Source of the DNA: Lotus japonicus
Lineage: Eukaryota; Streptophyta; Magnoliopsida; Fabales; Fabaceae
Assembly (NCBI RefSeq): GCF_012489685.1
Contig: NC_080042.1
Location: 374,501 to 438,500, forward strand
Length of the DNA stretch: 64,000 bases
Reading direction: 5' to 3'
Below are positions 22,204 to 33,246 of this stretch, piece after piece. A program made the position numbers and the translations under genes. How positions within the stretch are numbered: position 1 is the first letter of the stretch; each line of letters opens with the position of its first letter. The notes under the pieces are model-generated. The model did no database searches. It worked only from the letters and a program-made list of their open reading frames with translations, and was not told where the DNA came from.

Positions 22204-24739
22204 TGTAAGACCCTAGACTTACCTATGTAATGCTTAAGTGATAAATTGAATTAAATGAGACATTTGGCTAAGTTTGAGCTTTGACAGATTATGCCTGTCA
22301 ACTTGTGTGAATTTTTAGAGGGTCTTAGCGACCTCATTTGGGAAACCTTCCTTCATGAGAGTGGTAGCCCTTTAAGTGTAGAAAATTACCGAAGTGAAAT
22401 CAGCTCATACCGAGTGTGGTTCTGGCAGTAAAGTGCCAGCGAATTAATTTGTGCATTTTTATTTTAATTCCGAATTTGGTTAGGTTATTTAATTAAAAAG
22501 AGTAGGTTTTTAATTAAAGAAGACCTGGTTAGGGTTTTTTAAATAATTGGGTCAAAGGTGATGACATTTGGGCTTGAAAAGGGAAAACCAAACCCTAGCC
22601 CACTTGTGGTTTGCATGGGATTAAGGGGAAAACCCTATTTTCTTTCCCTCATTCAGAACAGAAACTGCACCCCATCTCTTCACGTGAAAAACCAGAGAGA
22701 GAACAGTGAGAGAACTCGAGAAAGCAAGGGGGGAGGTCGCCGCTCAAGCCGCCGCCACCGCCGGGACGCCGTCGTACACGCGAGTGAGAGCTTTGCGAGA
22801 GGGAGAGAGAAATCGCGAGGGAGAAAGAAGGTAAAGGGGACTTGGACAACAAGAGATTTTTCTTCCAAACTTCATTCTCTTCTATTTTCAGATCAAGAAT
22901 CAAGGTAAGGGCTGGTCCTTGGACTTGGGTAGTTTGTTAGGGACTTGTTGCTATGTTTGGTTGTGAAGAATCTGGATTGTTGAGGGTTTGCATGAGGGTT
23001 TGGGTTGAAGGTTTGGTTGCTCTGTACTATTATGATATGAGACCTATGTGATTTGATTTTTATTGCTGGAACATAGCTTAAAGCCTTGGGCTGAAATGGT
23101 TTGTAGCTTAAACTAGAGGTGGGAGTTTCGCAGCCAGTTTCCTGTACTGGACAGCGGACTTCAGAGCCCCTTTTTACCTGTTTATGGTCGTCAAATGAAA
23201 AAGTGATTAAAGTGAAAGTTGTAGATTTTCGAAATATCGTTCCAGACATATAAAAATCATAATTTTTTATTTAGTAATGTGATCTGGGGTCGTTTTTAGT
23301 AACTGTTACACCTGCTGTCTTTCCTGTTCCGGACAGTAAGATTTAAGGCCAAATATCACCTAATTATGGGACTCAAATGAACTAGTGTTTAACTAGAGAG
23401 TTGTAGATATTTAAAATAGCTTTCCAGAAAGGTATCATACGTGATTTTTGGTTGAAAGATACATTCTGTGGCTCTGTTTTTGTGAAAGTTGTTTCTGCTG
23501 TCAATATGTTGAGTTGCGAAAATGTTTTGAAGTTTTGTTTAGGAACATGTGTTTAGGAGATGCTGTGAGTTATATGCTGTTAAGCTTGATTTCATGAGCC
23601 TTGGTACTTGCCTTGTGGTGCTGTTGTGACATAATATGCATGTTTTTATGTATATGGCTATTCTTAAATGATTTCACACTGTTTAATTGGCTATTTGTAC
23701 AAAAGGGTCGCTCACCTAGTCGTAATTCCCTTTTGTGCACTGTGAATGTTGTGTTGCTATCTTTAGTGTTGTGAAGAGAATAAAATACTCTAGGAAGACT
23801 TGACTTAGAGCCTAAATATAAGAGAAAGAGAAATAACTCGCTTGCAAGTAAAAAGTGAAAATGTGATTAATGGAACATAGGTCGGTGTAGACTATGGTCC
23901 ATGAGAATGATGGGCTTGCACGCGATGGTGTTTTTGTGGATGAGCCGGTTAGGTCTCCACGTGATAACCATGATTTAGTCATGGGATAGGGATTGACTGT
24001 GTGGGTCTCCCTGAGTGATTTGTGGATGAGCCGGTTAGGTCTCCACGTGATTGAGGGTTGTACTGCGGTCCCCTCCGAGAATTGTTCATCTGCGGATGAT
24101 CGAGATTAGCCAAGGAAGGTTTGGTGGGTTGTGTGATGTGAGGATGCGCTAGTCTAATTGACTAATTGTCATAAAACTTAATTTCATAAGCGAATGATTA
24201 TTGTGCTTTATGATATGTTTATGATTATCTTGTTTGCGACCTGACCCTTGCGCTACTTGTTTATGTGTTATCTGTGGGGGGGTAGATGGTCTTGAAGATA
24301 ACGATGACAACCCATTCTTGGGAGTTGATACTCCGTGACGAGCCACTACCGGATGACGACTACACTTCTGATTAAGAGGAAGAAGATAAAGAGGAAGGGG
24401 CCAAGGATATGGTTGGGTTGAGAGACATCCATTTTTCCTTTTGGGTTGAGAGTACCGAGTTTTGGAAGCATTGAACCCTTACTTTATTTTAGTTGGGATA
24501 GTTTAACTTGATGTAATTTACTTTGAAGTTTTCTTTTGGATATTTATTTCATACTCTTTTCAATGATTAATAAAGTTTGAGGTTTACGTTGATGATTATT
24601 TCCGCAAGTTTGAAATGGTTAAGTTTCAAGAATTTTGTAAAATTGAACTTTTGTCACTAATTGAAGATTAATTAATTAAACGACGGAAATTCACGACGTT
24701 TTGGTTACTGTGTGACACCCAAGAAATTGGGGCGTTACA
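22204..24739 (+). repeat. gypsy 5' LTR
   Basis: 2,536 bp. It lacks ~34 bp present in the 3' LTR near 43,827-43,860. It contains short direct repeats of GATGAGCCGGTTAGGTCTCC (23,940s and 24,025) and an acidic-residue frame near 24,290-24,470 that has a stop in this copy. Confidence 0.92.
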
Positions 24740-24742
24740 TTG

Positions 24743-24754
24743 TGGTATCAGAGC
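24743..24754 (+). promoter_or_regulatory. gypsy primer-binding site
   Basis: TGGTATCAGAGC three bases after the LTR end, complementary to initiator tRNA-Met. Confidence 0.88.
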
Positions 24755-24809
24755 CGACCTCTCCCAGTACGGTGTGGTTCGGGGACGAACCAAGCGGAAG
24801 TTGGTGGGC

Positions 24810-25204
24810 CTGTGACGCTCGGGGCCGACGACGGCGGGGAGTGATCGCCGGTGCAGTGAGGCACGGACAAGGAGCGGCTTCTGGCAGGCTTCTAGGCGGA
24901 GGGGCACATGAATGAACCGATCTCACACCCGAACAAGAGGTATTCCGAGACTGTATAGGGATGGACTATACAGTTGAGGAGGGCATAAGAGATTTGATTG
25001 GTACTACTCATAACAACAAGTTGCAACTTCTTTTCGGGAGCCCAACTCATAAGAACTCCATGGTTAAGTGTGCTAGCCTTGGAGCAATATTATGATGGGT
25101 GACCTCCTAGGAAGTTTTCTCGGGAAGCGTGCGAGTGAGGACAAAATGCGCTGAAAAGACTCGTGTTGTTACCGTGAGGCCAGTCGTCAGGTTAGGATGT
25201 TACA
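24810..25204 (+). mobile_element. Cassandra-like TRIM LTR fragment with 5S rRNA domain
   Basis: At 25,041-25,116 the sequence follows plant 5S rRNA: AAGAACTCCATGGTTAAGTG (box A region) and GATGGGTGACCTCCTAGGAA (box C region), with the expected spacing. The block ends ...GGATGTTACA at 25,204 and is followed at once by a second primer-binding site. An LTR end carrying a 5S-like pol III promoter followed by a tRNA-Met PBS is the signature of Cassandra TRIM elements. The left limit is uncertain; TGTGACGCTCGG at about 24,810 is one candidate start. Confidence 0.65.
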
Positions 25205-25206
25205 AA

Positions 25207-25218
25207 TGGTATCAGAGC
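25207..25218 (+). promoter_or_regulatory. Second tRNA-Met primer-binding site
   Basis: TGGTATCAGAGC, two bases after the Cassandra-like LTR end and about 464 bp downstream of the gypsy PBS. Confidence 0.8.
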
Positions 25219-25323
25219 TCCGGTTGAGAAACCAGAGCACTAAGGGTTTTGGGCTTACGAGTTTCCAAACTCGTTGGTGTTTTGTTTTTGATAAAGGTGT
25301 TTTCAAAGTTTCCACGGTGAGAT

Positions 25324-25620
25324 TTGGGTAGATACTTGTTTGCTAAGATGTTTGTTTGGCTTGTGAGAATGTCTGTGATTAGTATCATTTCCGTGATACT
25401 TGAGATTAAGTGTTTGACTCTATGTCAAGATATTTTGAGGAAGTCGATCTTGGATGAGGGTCATAAGAGTAGATTGAGTATTCATCCGGAAATGACAAAG
25501 ATGTATCAGGACTTAAAACTTCATTCCTGGTGGCCTGGGATGAAGAAACAAGTAGTCGAGTATGTATCAACGTGTTTGACGTGTCAAAAGGCGAAGGTAG
25601 AAGTTAAGGATGAATCTTAG
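25324..25620 (+). pseudogene. gypsy integrase zinc-binding (H2C2) fragment
   Basis: The residues HKSRLSIHPEMTKMYQDLK, WWPGMKKQVVEYV and CLTCQKAKVE match the N-terminal HHCC domain of Ty3-gypsy (chromovirus, Tekay/Del-type) integrases. The DDE core that should follow is absent: a TAG ends the frame and downstream sequence shows no D-D-E motifs. The ~30 residues before the domain do not resemble RNase H. It is a short island left by internal deletion. Confidence 0.85.
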
Positions 25621-26056
25621 TGGAATGACATATGAATTCCAGAGATGAGATGTCAAGGGTACATAATTTTTGAGGTTGAAGTATTAGAAATTGAATCGAT
25701 TGGATAGGACCTCAATTTATGTGACTACTGGATGATAGGGACTCATTGACCTTTCCAGTGGTTTTTTTTCTAAATTTCTATCGTCGACATATTAAGCCTA
25801 ATCGACTTAATATTGAAGGGGGGTGATATTCAGAATTATAGCTGGTGATGGACCATGATAGAAAGGTTGATAGGAATTGATAGATGTTGGTCAAATCTGA
25901 GACATGAGTTTTGTTAGGTATTTGATCCCTTTGTGAAGAAGTCGTAGTGCTAAGAAATGAATATTCATCTAAAAAGTGTTGAATAGTTAGATGACATTAT
26001 TGGTGCGAACTCGGTGAAGGTTTAGATTTTAAGACCATAAATTCTTGTCCTAATTG
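25621..26056. other. Degenerate gypsy internal sequence
   Basis: No open frame longer than a few dozen codons. It is presumably decayed integrase/3' internal region of the gypsy element, ending at TGTAG, the target of solo LTR B. Confidence 0.5.
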
Positions 26057-26629
26057 TGTAGTGTAACACCCCGATTTCCGGGTGTCACTTTAGTAACAAA
26101 AAAATAAACTTTACGCGGAAAACAGGGAATTTTTTTTTCGATTGATTCCTTTTAAAAGAAGCGATAGAAAATAAAGACATAACCCAGCACTAACTAACCA
26201 ATATACAAATATATACACATGTACAGCCTCAGCTGCACTCTCCCGTCACGCGCACTCGCAGTGACTCCAAAGTAGTGTGCCCGCAGGCAAATATATACAG
26301 ACCCAGAAGTGTGAGTAAGAAAGTTTATAATTACAACCCACTAGGAAAAAAGTCGACCTCAAAATGGCCTAAGCAAAGACCCCTATGTTCCGACTGACTC
26401 ACTGTGATCCCTCAGTAAGAGAACCACACGAAAAGCCATGCATCGGGAACCTACCCTGTCCCAAAAGTAAGACGAATCAGAGCTCTACACAAGACATGAC
26501 GCCTGCCTAAACCTACCCTCCCGGTACCGAGTCCACGGCGAACTGAGGTTGGCAAGTTGAAGCTCAGCTCCATGCGTCGTAAAGCTCCTTTCGTCAGACG
26601 TCCACACTCGTCAGTCCGGTCCTCCATGA

Positions 26630-27840
26630 TGTAAGATCAAGTTTTGATCTAGTAGTACAACTCTATGTTTTGATGATTACAAGTTAACCTTTTGATATGA
26701 ACAATTGTGGTACTCTAACGTGTTTTTCTGAGTGTGCTATTTACAGGCTCTGAACTCTATCTCATCTCACACAAATCAGAAGCACTGTGCTTAAAGAGTG
26801 TCCCAAGCAACGCTTTCGCATTCTCCATGTTCACTCTGAACAGTGGAAAAGCTTCAGAAGATCTGAAGCATATCAAGCTCTGATAAGGACTCAGTTCACT
26901 AGAAGTTCTGATGACCCAGAAGATCTGAAAACCAAAAGACTCTGAAGGCTCAGAAGGTCTGATGGTGTAGAAGACTCTGATGATCCAGACTCTGAAGAGT
27001 GAAGACTCTGAAGTCCAGAAGCAAGATGACTCTGAAGACTGTGTACTTCCCTCTGAGTTCAGAATCAGAAGATACAACGGTCAGAGGATCTGTGCTTCCC
27101 TCTGACTCTGATCAATCAGCTTCACAAGTTCCAACATGAAGCTTTCCCTTGATCAGAAGTCTACTAGGTTTAAGGTCATGTCATTATCAAAGTACAAAAG
27201 CAGAGTGTACTATCCTGACGACCTACCTAACATCCTCAGCCAACAGCAGAAGCTGGAATTTCCAGAACTACCCTCCAACGGTAGCATTTCCCATGCAACG
27301 TTCAACCCTAATCCTTGGAGTATAAATAGAGGCTGAAGGTTGAAAGAAGCGGCTAGAAGCATTCACCTACGCGCAAGAGATATTCAAATCCTTCTAAGCT
27401 TTCTTTCATCTTGAATTTCATTGTGTTTACTACAAGCTTTTTAGAAGCACTTTCTTTGTAAACAAGAACTTCTTATACAGTTGTATAGTTTGCCTTTAGG
27501 AGATCAAGGTTGATCGGATCCTAGAGAAGACTAAGAGAGTGAATCTTAGTGTGAGGTAAGTCAGTGTATTGTTAGTCACTTGTAGGTTTCAAGTGCAGTT
27601 GTAACACATACCTGATTAGTGGATTACCTTCATTCTAAGAAGGAAGAAATCACCTTAACGGGTGGACTGGATTAGCTTGAGTGATTTATCAAGTGAACTA
27701 GGATAAAATCCTTGTGTGCTTTTCTATCTCCTATCATTAGCACTTAGTTCTCGAAAAGATTTGTTAAAATCTTTAAGGTGGAAGTTTTATATTGAAAACG
27801 TTATTTAAACCCCCCCTTTCTACCGTTTTTCATACCTTCA
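26630..27840 (+). repeat. copia-2 5' LTR
   Basis: 1,211 bp, TGTAAGATCAAG...CATACCTTCA. TATAAATA box at 27,321-27,328. Rich in cagaag/tctgaa words forming short palindromes such as CAGAAGATCTGAAG, as in the other Sirevirus LTR. Confidence 0.94.
27321..27328 (+). promoter_or_regulatory. TATA box of copia-2 5' LTR
   Basis: TATAAATA in the context GGAGTATAAATAGAGGC, a strong match to the plant TATA consensus. It is the likely core promoter for the genomic RNA. The same box is at 38,191-38,198 in the 3' LTR. Confidence 0.75.
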
Positions 27841-27842
27841 AT

Positions 27843-27855
27843 TGGTATCAGAGCG
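27843..27855 (+). promoter_or_regulatory. copia-2 primer-binding site
   Basis: TTGGTATCAGAGCGC just after the LTR, complementary to initiator tRNA-Met. Confidence 0.88.
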
Positions 27856-27912
27856 CAAGTTCTGATTACCACACCTAACAGTGTTCAGTGATCCGGGCCG
27901 GTGTGAAAAGCA

Positions 27913-29814
27913 ATGGCTACCACCAGTGAAACACAGAAAGATGTATACAATGCAAAGCCTCCCATGTTCGACGGTCAAAGGTTCGAATACTGGAAAGATA
28001 GACTTGAAAGTTTCTTTCTGGGTTTTGATGCAGATCTCTGGGATATTATCGTGGATGGCTATGAGCGTCCAGTTGATGCAGATGGCAAGAAGATCCCAAG
28101 GTCAGAGATGACTGCAGATCAAAAGAAGTTGTACTCACAACATCACAAAGCAAGAGCAATTCTTCTAAGTGCTATTTCTTATGAAGAGTACCAGAAGATT
28201 ACAGATCGTGAGTTTGCAAAAGGCATTTTTGAATCTCTGAAGATGTCTCATGAAGGAAACAAGAAAGTCAAAGAATCAAAGGCATTGTCTTTGATCCAAA
28301 AGTATGAATCCTTCATCATGGAGCCAAATGAGTCCATTGAAGAAATGTTCTCCAGATTTCAGTTGCTTGTAGCTGGCATACGACCTCTCAACAAGAGCTA
28401 CACAACAAAAGATCATGTCATAAGGGTCCTCAGGAGTCTTCCTGAAAGCTGGATGCCTTTAATGACATCAATAGAGCTCACGAGAGATGTCGAGAGTATG
28501 AGTTTAGAAGAACTCATCAGCATTTTGAAATGCCATGAGCTGAAGCGCTCTGAGATGCAAAATCTGAGAAAAAAGTCTATAGCCTTAAAATCCAAATCTG
28601 AGAAGGCTGAAAAGTCAAAGGCTCTCCAAGCTGAAGCAGAAGAATCTGAAGAAGCATCAGAAGATTCTGATGAAGATGAGCTGACTCTGATCTCCAAGAG
28701 ACTCAACCGCATCTGGAAGCACAAGCAGAGCAAGTACAGAGGCTCTGGTAAGACCAAAGGAAAGTATGAGTCTTCAGGCCAAAAGAAGTCATCAATCAAG
28801 GAAGTCACATGTTTCGAGTGCAAAGAATCTGGGCACTACAAGAGTGACTGTCCAAAGTTGAAGAAGGACAAGAAGCCAAAGAAGAACTTCAAGACAAAGA
28901 AGAGTCTGATGGTGACTTTTGATGAATCAGAGTCAGAGGATGTTGACTCTGATGGTGAAGTCCAAGGACTCATGGCTATTGTCAAAGACAAAGGAGCAGA
29001 GTCAAAGGATGTTGTTGACTCTGACTCAGAATCAGAAGGAGATTCCAAATCAGACGATGAAAATGAGGTATTTGCTTCCTTCTCTACCTCTGAACTGAAG
29101 CATGCTTTGTCTGATATCATGGATAAGTATAACTCCTTATTGTCTAAGCATAAAAAGTTGAAAAAGAACTTATCTGCTGCTTCTAAGATTCCTTCTGAAC
29201 ATGAGAAAATTATTTCTGATTTGAAAAATGACAATTATGCTTTGGTGAACTCTAACTCTGTGCTTAAGAACCAGATTGCTAAGTTAGAAGAAATAGTTGC
29301 TTGTGATGCCTCTAATTGTAGAAATGAATCTAAGTATGAAAAGTCTTTTCAAAGATTCCTAGCTAAGAGCGTAGATAGAAGCTTAATGGCTTCAATGATC
29401 TATGGCGTAAGCAGAAATGGAATGCATGACATTGGCTATTCTAAACCAATTAGAAATGAGCCTACTGTGTCTAAAGCTAAATCCTTATATGAATGCTTTG
29501 TTCCCTCTGGTACCATATTGCCTGATCCTTTACCTACTGAAGTTGCTAAACCCCCTCTTAAAAAGGGATCTTTCTCCATGTCTAAATATCATGCAAAAAT
29601 TCCTTTAAAATATCATGTTGAGACACCCAAGGTGATCAGAACCTCAGGGGTAACTAACAAGAAAGGACCCAGAAAGTGGGTACCTAAGGACAAGATTATC
29701 TATGTTGCAAATATCCTTGATAGCTCCACTGAAACACCAATCATGGTATCTGGACAGTGGATGCTCGCGTCACATGACGGGAGAAAGGCGTATGTTCCAA
29801 GAGCTAAAACTTAA
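27913..29814 (+). CDS. gag: copia-2 gag
   Basis: 633-residue, uninterrupted gag. The N-terminal copia gag domain contains DGQRFEYWKDRLESFFLGFD and SLIQKYESF. The CCHC knuckle CFECKESGHYKSDC is encoded at 28,810-28,851, followed by a Lys-rich then acidic Ser/Asp/Glu stretch, a coiled-coil region, and a conserved block with SLMASMIYG. The start at 27,913 is the first ATG after the leader and aligns with copia-1. The C-terminal ~30 codons overlap the protease-coding region in another frame and end at TAA 29,812-29,814. It forms the virus-like particle and binds the element RNA. The length is typical of Sirevirus gag. Confidence 0.92.
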   Translation: MATTSETQKDVYNAKPPMFDGQRFEYWKDRLESFFLGFDADLWDIIVDGYERPVDADGKKIPRSEMTADQKKLYSQHHKARAILLSAISYEEYQKITDREFAKGIFESLKMSHEGNKKVKESKALSLIQKYESFIMEPNESIEEMFSRFQLLVAGIRPLNKSYTTKDHVIRVLRSLPESWMPLMTSIELTRDVESMSLEELISILKCHELKRSEMQNLRKKSIALKSKSEKAEKSKALQAEAEESEEASEDSDEDELTLISKRLNRIWKHKQSKYRGSGKTKGKYESSGQKKSSIKEVTCFECKESGHYKSDCPKLKKDKKPKKNFKTKKSLMVTFDESESEDVDSDGEVQGLMAIVKDKGAESKDVVDSDSESEGDSKSDDENEVFASFSTSELKHALSDIMDKYNSLLSKHKKLKKNLSAASKIPSEHEKIISDLKNDNYALVNSNSVLKNQIAKLEEIVACDASNCRNESKYEKSFQRFLAKSVDRSLMASMIYGVSRNGMHDIGYSKPIRNEPTVSKAKSLYECFVPSGTILPDPLPTEVAKPPLKKGSFSMSKYHAKIPLKYHVETPKVIRTSGVTNKKGPRKWVPKDKIIYVANILDSSTETPIMVSGQWMLASHDGRKAYVPRAKT

Positions 29815-32806
29815 GCCTGGAGGCGAAGTTGGCTTTGGTGGAAATGAAAAGGGTAAAATTGTTGGTACTGGTACTATTTGTGTAGATAGTAGTCCATGCA
29901 TTGATAATGTGTTATTAGTAGACGGCTTAACTCATAACTTATTGTCTATAAGTCAATTAGCTGACAAGGGTTATGATGTTATTTTCAATCAAAAGTCTTG
30001 CAGGGCTGTAAGTCAGATCGATGGCTCTGTTCTGTTTAACAGCAAGAGGAAGAACAACATTTATAAGATCAGATTATCTGAGTTGGAGGCTCAGAATGTG
30101 AAGTGCCTTCTTTCTGTTAATGAAGAGCAGTGGGTATGGCATAGACGGTTAGGGCATGCCAGTATGAGAAAGATTTCTCAGTTGAGTAAGCTAAACCTTG
30201 TCAGGGGCTTACCCACTCTGAAGTTCTCTTCAGACGCTCTTTGTGAAGCATGTCAGAAAGGCAAATTCACTAAAGTCCCTTTCAAGGCAAAGAATGTTGT
30301 CTCAGCCTCAAGGCCGTTAGAACTTCTGCATATCGACCTGTTTGGACCAGTGAAAACTGAGTCTATAGGTGGCAAGAGATATGGGATAGTCATCGTTGAC
30401 GACTATAGCCGCTGGACATGGGTAAAATTTCTAACCCGCAAGGATGAGTCTCATGCTGTGTTCTCTACCTTCATAGCCCAAGTGCAAAACGAGAAGGCTT
30501 GTAGGATTGTGCGTGTCAGAAGTGACCATGGTGGAGAGTTTGAGAATGACAACATTGAGAGTCTGTTTGATTCCTATGGAATTGCACATGATTTCTCTTG
30601 TCCCAGAACTCCTCAACAAAATGGTGTTGTTGAGAGGAAGAACAGAACTCTTCAAGAGATGGCTAGAACCATGCTCCAAGAAACTGGCATGGCTAAGCAC
30701 TTTTGGGCAGAGGCAGTAAACACAGCGTGTTACATTCAGAACAGAATCTCTGTGAGACCAATTCTGAATAAGACTCCTTATGAATTGTGGAAGAATATCA
30801 AACCCAACATTTCTTACTTCCATCCTTTTGGTTGTGTTTGTTATGTTCTTAATACTAAGGATAGATTGCATAAATTTGATGCTAAGTCTTCTAAATGTCT
30901 ATTACTTGGCTACTCTGAACGATCTAAAGGTTTTAGATTTTATAATACTGATGCTAAGACTATTGAAGAGTCTATACATGTTAGATTTGACGATAAGCTT
31001 GACTCTGATCAGTCAAAGCTAGTTGAAAAGTTTGCAAATTTAAGCATTAATGTTTCTGACAAAGGCCAAGCTCCAGAGGAAGCTGAGCCAGAGGAAGATG
31101 ATCCAGAAGAAGAAGCTGGTCCCTCTGATTCACAACCTCAAAAGAAAAGCAGAATCATTGCATCACATCCTAAGGAATTGATTCTGGGCAACAAAGATGA
31201 ACCAGTCAGAACCAGATCAGCCTTCAGACCCTCTGAAGAGACCCTGCTTAGTCTGAAAGGATTGGTGTCCTTAATTGAACCCAAGTCCATAGATGAAGCT
31301 CTTCAGGACAAGGATTGGATTCTGGCTATGGAAGAAGAATTGAATCAATTCTCTAAGAATGATGTTTGGAGCTTAGTGAAGAAGCCTCAAAGTGTTCATG
31401 TGATTGGAACCAAATGGGTTTTCAGAAACAAGCTGAATGAGAAAGGAGATGTCGTGAGAAACAAGGCAAGGCTAGTTGCTCAAGGCTACAGTCAGCAGGA
31501 AGGAATTGACTACACTGAAACATTTGCTCCAGTAGCCAGACTAGAAGCAATCAGACTGTTGATCTCCTTCTCAGTGAATCACAACATAGTTCTTCATCAG
31601 ATGGATGTAAAGAGTGCCTTCCTAAACGGTTATATATCAGAGGAAGTCTACGTTCATCAACCCCCAGGTTTTGAAGATGAGAAGAATCCAGACCATGTGT
31701 TCAAATTGAAGAAATCACTCTATGGTCTGAAACAAGCTCCCAGAGCATGGTATGAGAGACTCAACTCATTCCTTCTGGAGAATGAGTTTGTAAGGGGTAA
31801 AGTAGATACAACTCTCTTTTGCAAAACTTACAAAGATGATATCTTAATTGTGCAAATCTATGTTGATGATATAATATTTGGCTCTGCTAATCAAGCTCTA
31901 TGCAAAGAATTTTCTAAGATGATGCAGGCTGAATTTGAGATGAGTATGATGGGTGAACTCAAATACTTTCTGGGTATACAAGTAGATCAAACACCAGAAG
32001 GAACATATATCCATCAGAGCAAGTACACTAAAGAACTTCTGAAGAAGTTCAACATGCTGGAATCTACAGTGGCCAAGACTCCAATGCATCCTACATGCAT
32101 TCTGGAGAAAGAAGATGCAAGTGGTAAAGTATGTCAGAAGCTCTATCGTGGTATGATAGGATCACTTCTATACTTAACTGCATCTAGGCCAGATATATTG
32201 TTTAGTGTTCATTTATGTGCTCGTTTCCAATCAGATCCAAGGGAAACCCACTTAACTGCTGTTAAGAGGATCCTAAGGTATCTGAAAGGCACCACTAACC
32301 TTGACTTGATGTATAAGAAAACATCAGAGTATAAGCTTTCAGGTTATTGTGATGCTGATTATGCTGGAGATAGAACAGAGAGAAAAAGTACTTCTGGAAA
32401 TTGTCAATTTCTGGGAAGTAATCTAGTCTCATGGGCAAGTAAGAGGCAATCAACCATTGCACTATCAATTGCAGAGGCAGAATATATCTCAACAGCAATA
32501 TGCAGCACTCAGATGCTCTGGATGAAACATTAGCTGGAGGATTATCAGATCCTTGAGAGCAATATCCCAATCTATTGTGATAACACTGCTGCAATCTCAT
32601 TGAGTAAGAATCCTATCTTGCATTCAAGGGCAAAGCACATTGAGGTAAAGTATCACTTTATTAGAGATTATGTACAGAAGGGCGTACTTCTTCTGAAGTT
32701 TGTTGATACTGTCCATCAATGGGCAGATATCCTTACAAAGCCCTTAGCAGAGGATAGATTTAATTTTATACTGAAAAATCTGAACATGGACTTTTGTCCA
32801 GAGTGA
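29702..32806 (+). pseudogene. pol: copia-2 pol, one TAG in RNase H
   Basis: Pol polyprotein in the +1 frame relative to gag. The protease WYLDSGCSRHMTG starts near 29,744. GAG-pre-integrase reads WHRRLGHASM...CEACQKGK. Integrase has HIDLFGP, VRSDHGGEFE and PQQNGVVERKNRT. The RT carries TKWVFRNK, the active site YVDD at 31,859-31,870 and LKYFLGIQ. RNase H shows YCDADYAGD, AEAEYIS and CDNTAAI and ends FCPE with TGA at 32,804-32,806. The only defect is TAG at 32,531-32,533; the frame continues unchanged after it. Translation start is not clear: expression needs frameshifting, bypass or internal entry at the gag end. Confidence 0.92.
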
Positions 32807-33080
32807 AATGGATCAGAACCTCTGACTATGATACTTCTTGATCAGAAGATGTCTAGTCCAGAAGGTAACTCAATCAGAGTGAATGTACCCATTGGTGCTG
32901 ACTCTGAAGCTGAGAAAGTAAACGTGTGTCAGTATCTCTGATGCATAGTTCCTCGTGCCCGTGTGACAGTCTGTCATAATGAGTGTTGATGTGCTTCTCT
33001 CCTGTGTGTGATACGTGTATTAACTGTTACTATGATGTCTTAATTTTTAACCATTGATCTTTAACTTGCTTCTTGAATCA
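32807..33080. other. Noncoding spacer between pol and env-like ORF of copia-2
   Basis: About 270 nt with stops in every plus frame. pol (frame 2 mod 3) and the env-like ORF (frame 1 mod 3) are out of register, so simple stop-codon readthrough cannot join them. Confidence 0.65.
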
Positions 33081-33140
33081 ACAACGGTTATTTGACAAAA
33101 CCCACTATACACACACGATCTCCTACACTCTCGGTTTTAC
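33081..33140 (+). promoter_or_regulatory. Putative internal promoter of the copia-2 env-like ORF
   Basis: Contains CAACGGTTA (33,082-33,090), AAACCCACTATA (about 33,098-33,109), CACACGATCTC (about 33,112-33,122) and CGGTTTT, in the same order and spacing as upstream of the copia-1 env-like ORF. A long CT-rich leader, typical of plant 5' UTRs, follows up to the ATG at 33,247. Confidence 0.5.
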
Positions 33141-33246
33141 TCTCTCTCTCTCTCAGTTTTTCAAAACCTCTCACCCACGATCTTTCTCGCTCTCTCTTCA
33201 TCTTTCAACTTCATCTTCTACCCCAAAACCTTCAACCGCTCCAACA

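Noticed and set aside
22558..22908. ORFs in the gypsy LTRs near 22,560 and 44,010
   Set aside because: They are present in both LTR copies with low-complexity Arg/Ser composition and no domain. LTR sequence shadows only.
25041..25116. Genuine 5S rRNA gene
   Set aside because: The match covers only the internal promoter part with many changes, and it ends in an LTR-like terminus followed by a PBS. A Cassandra-like origin fits better.
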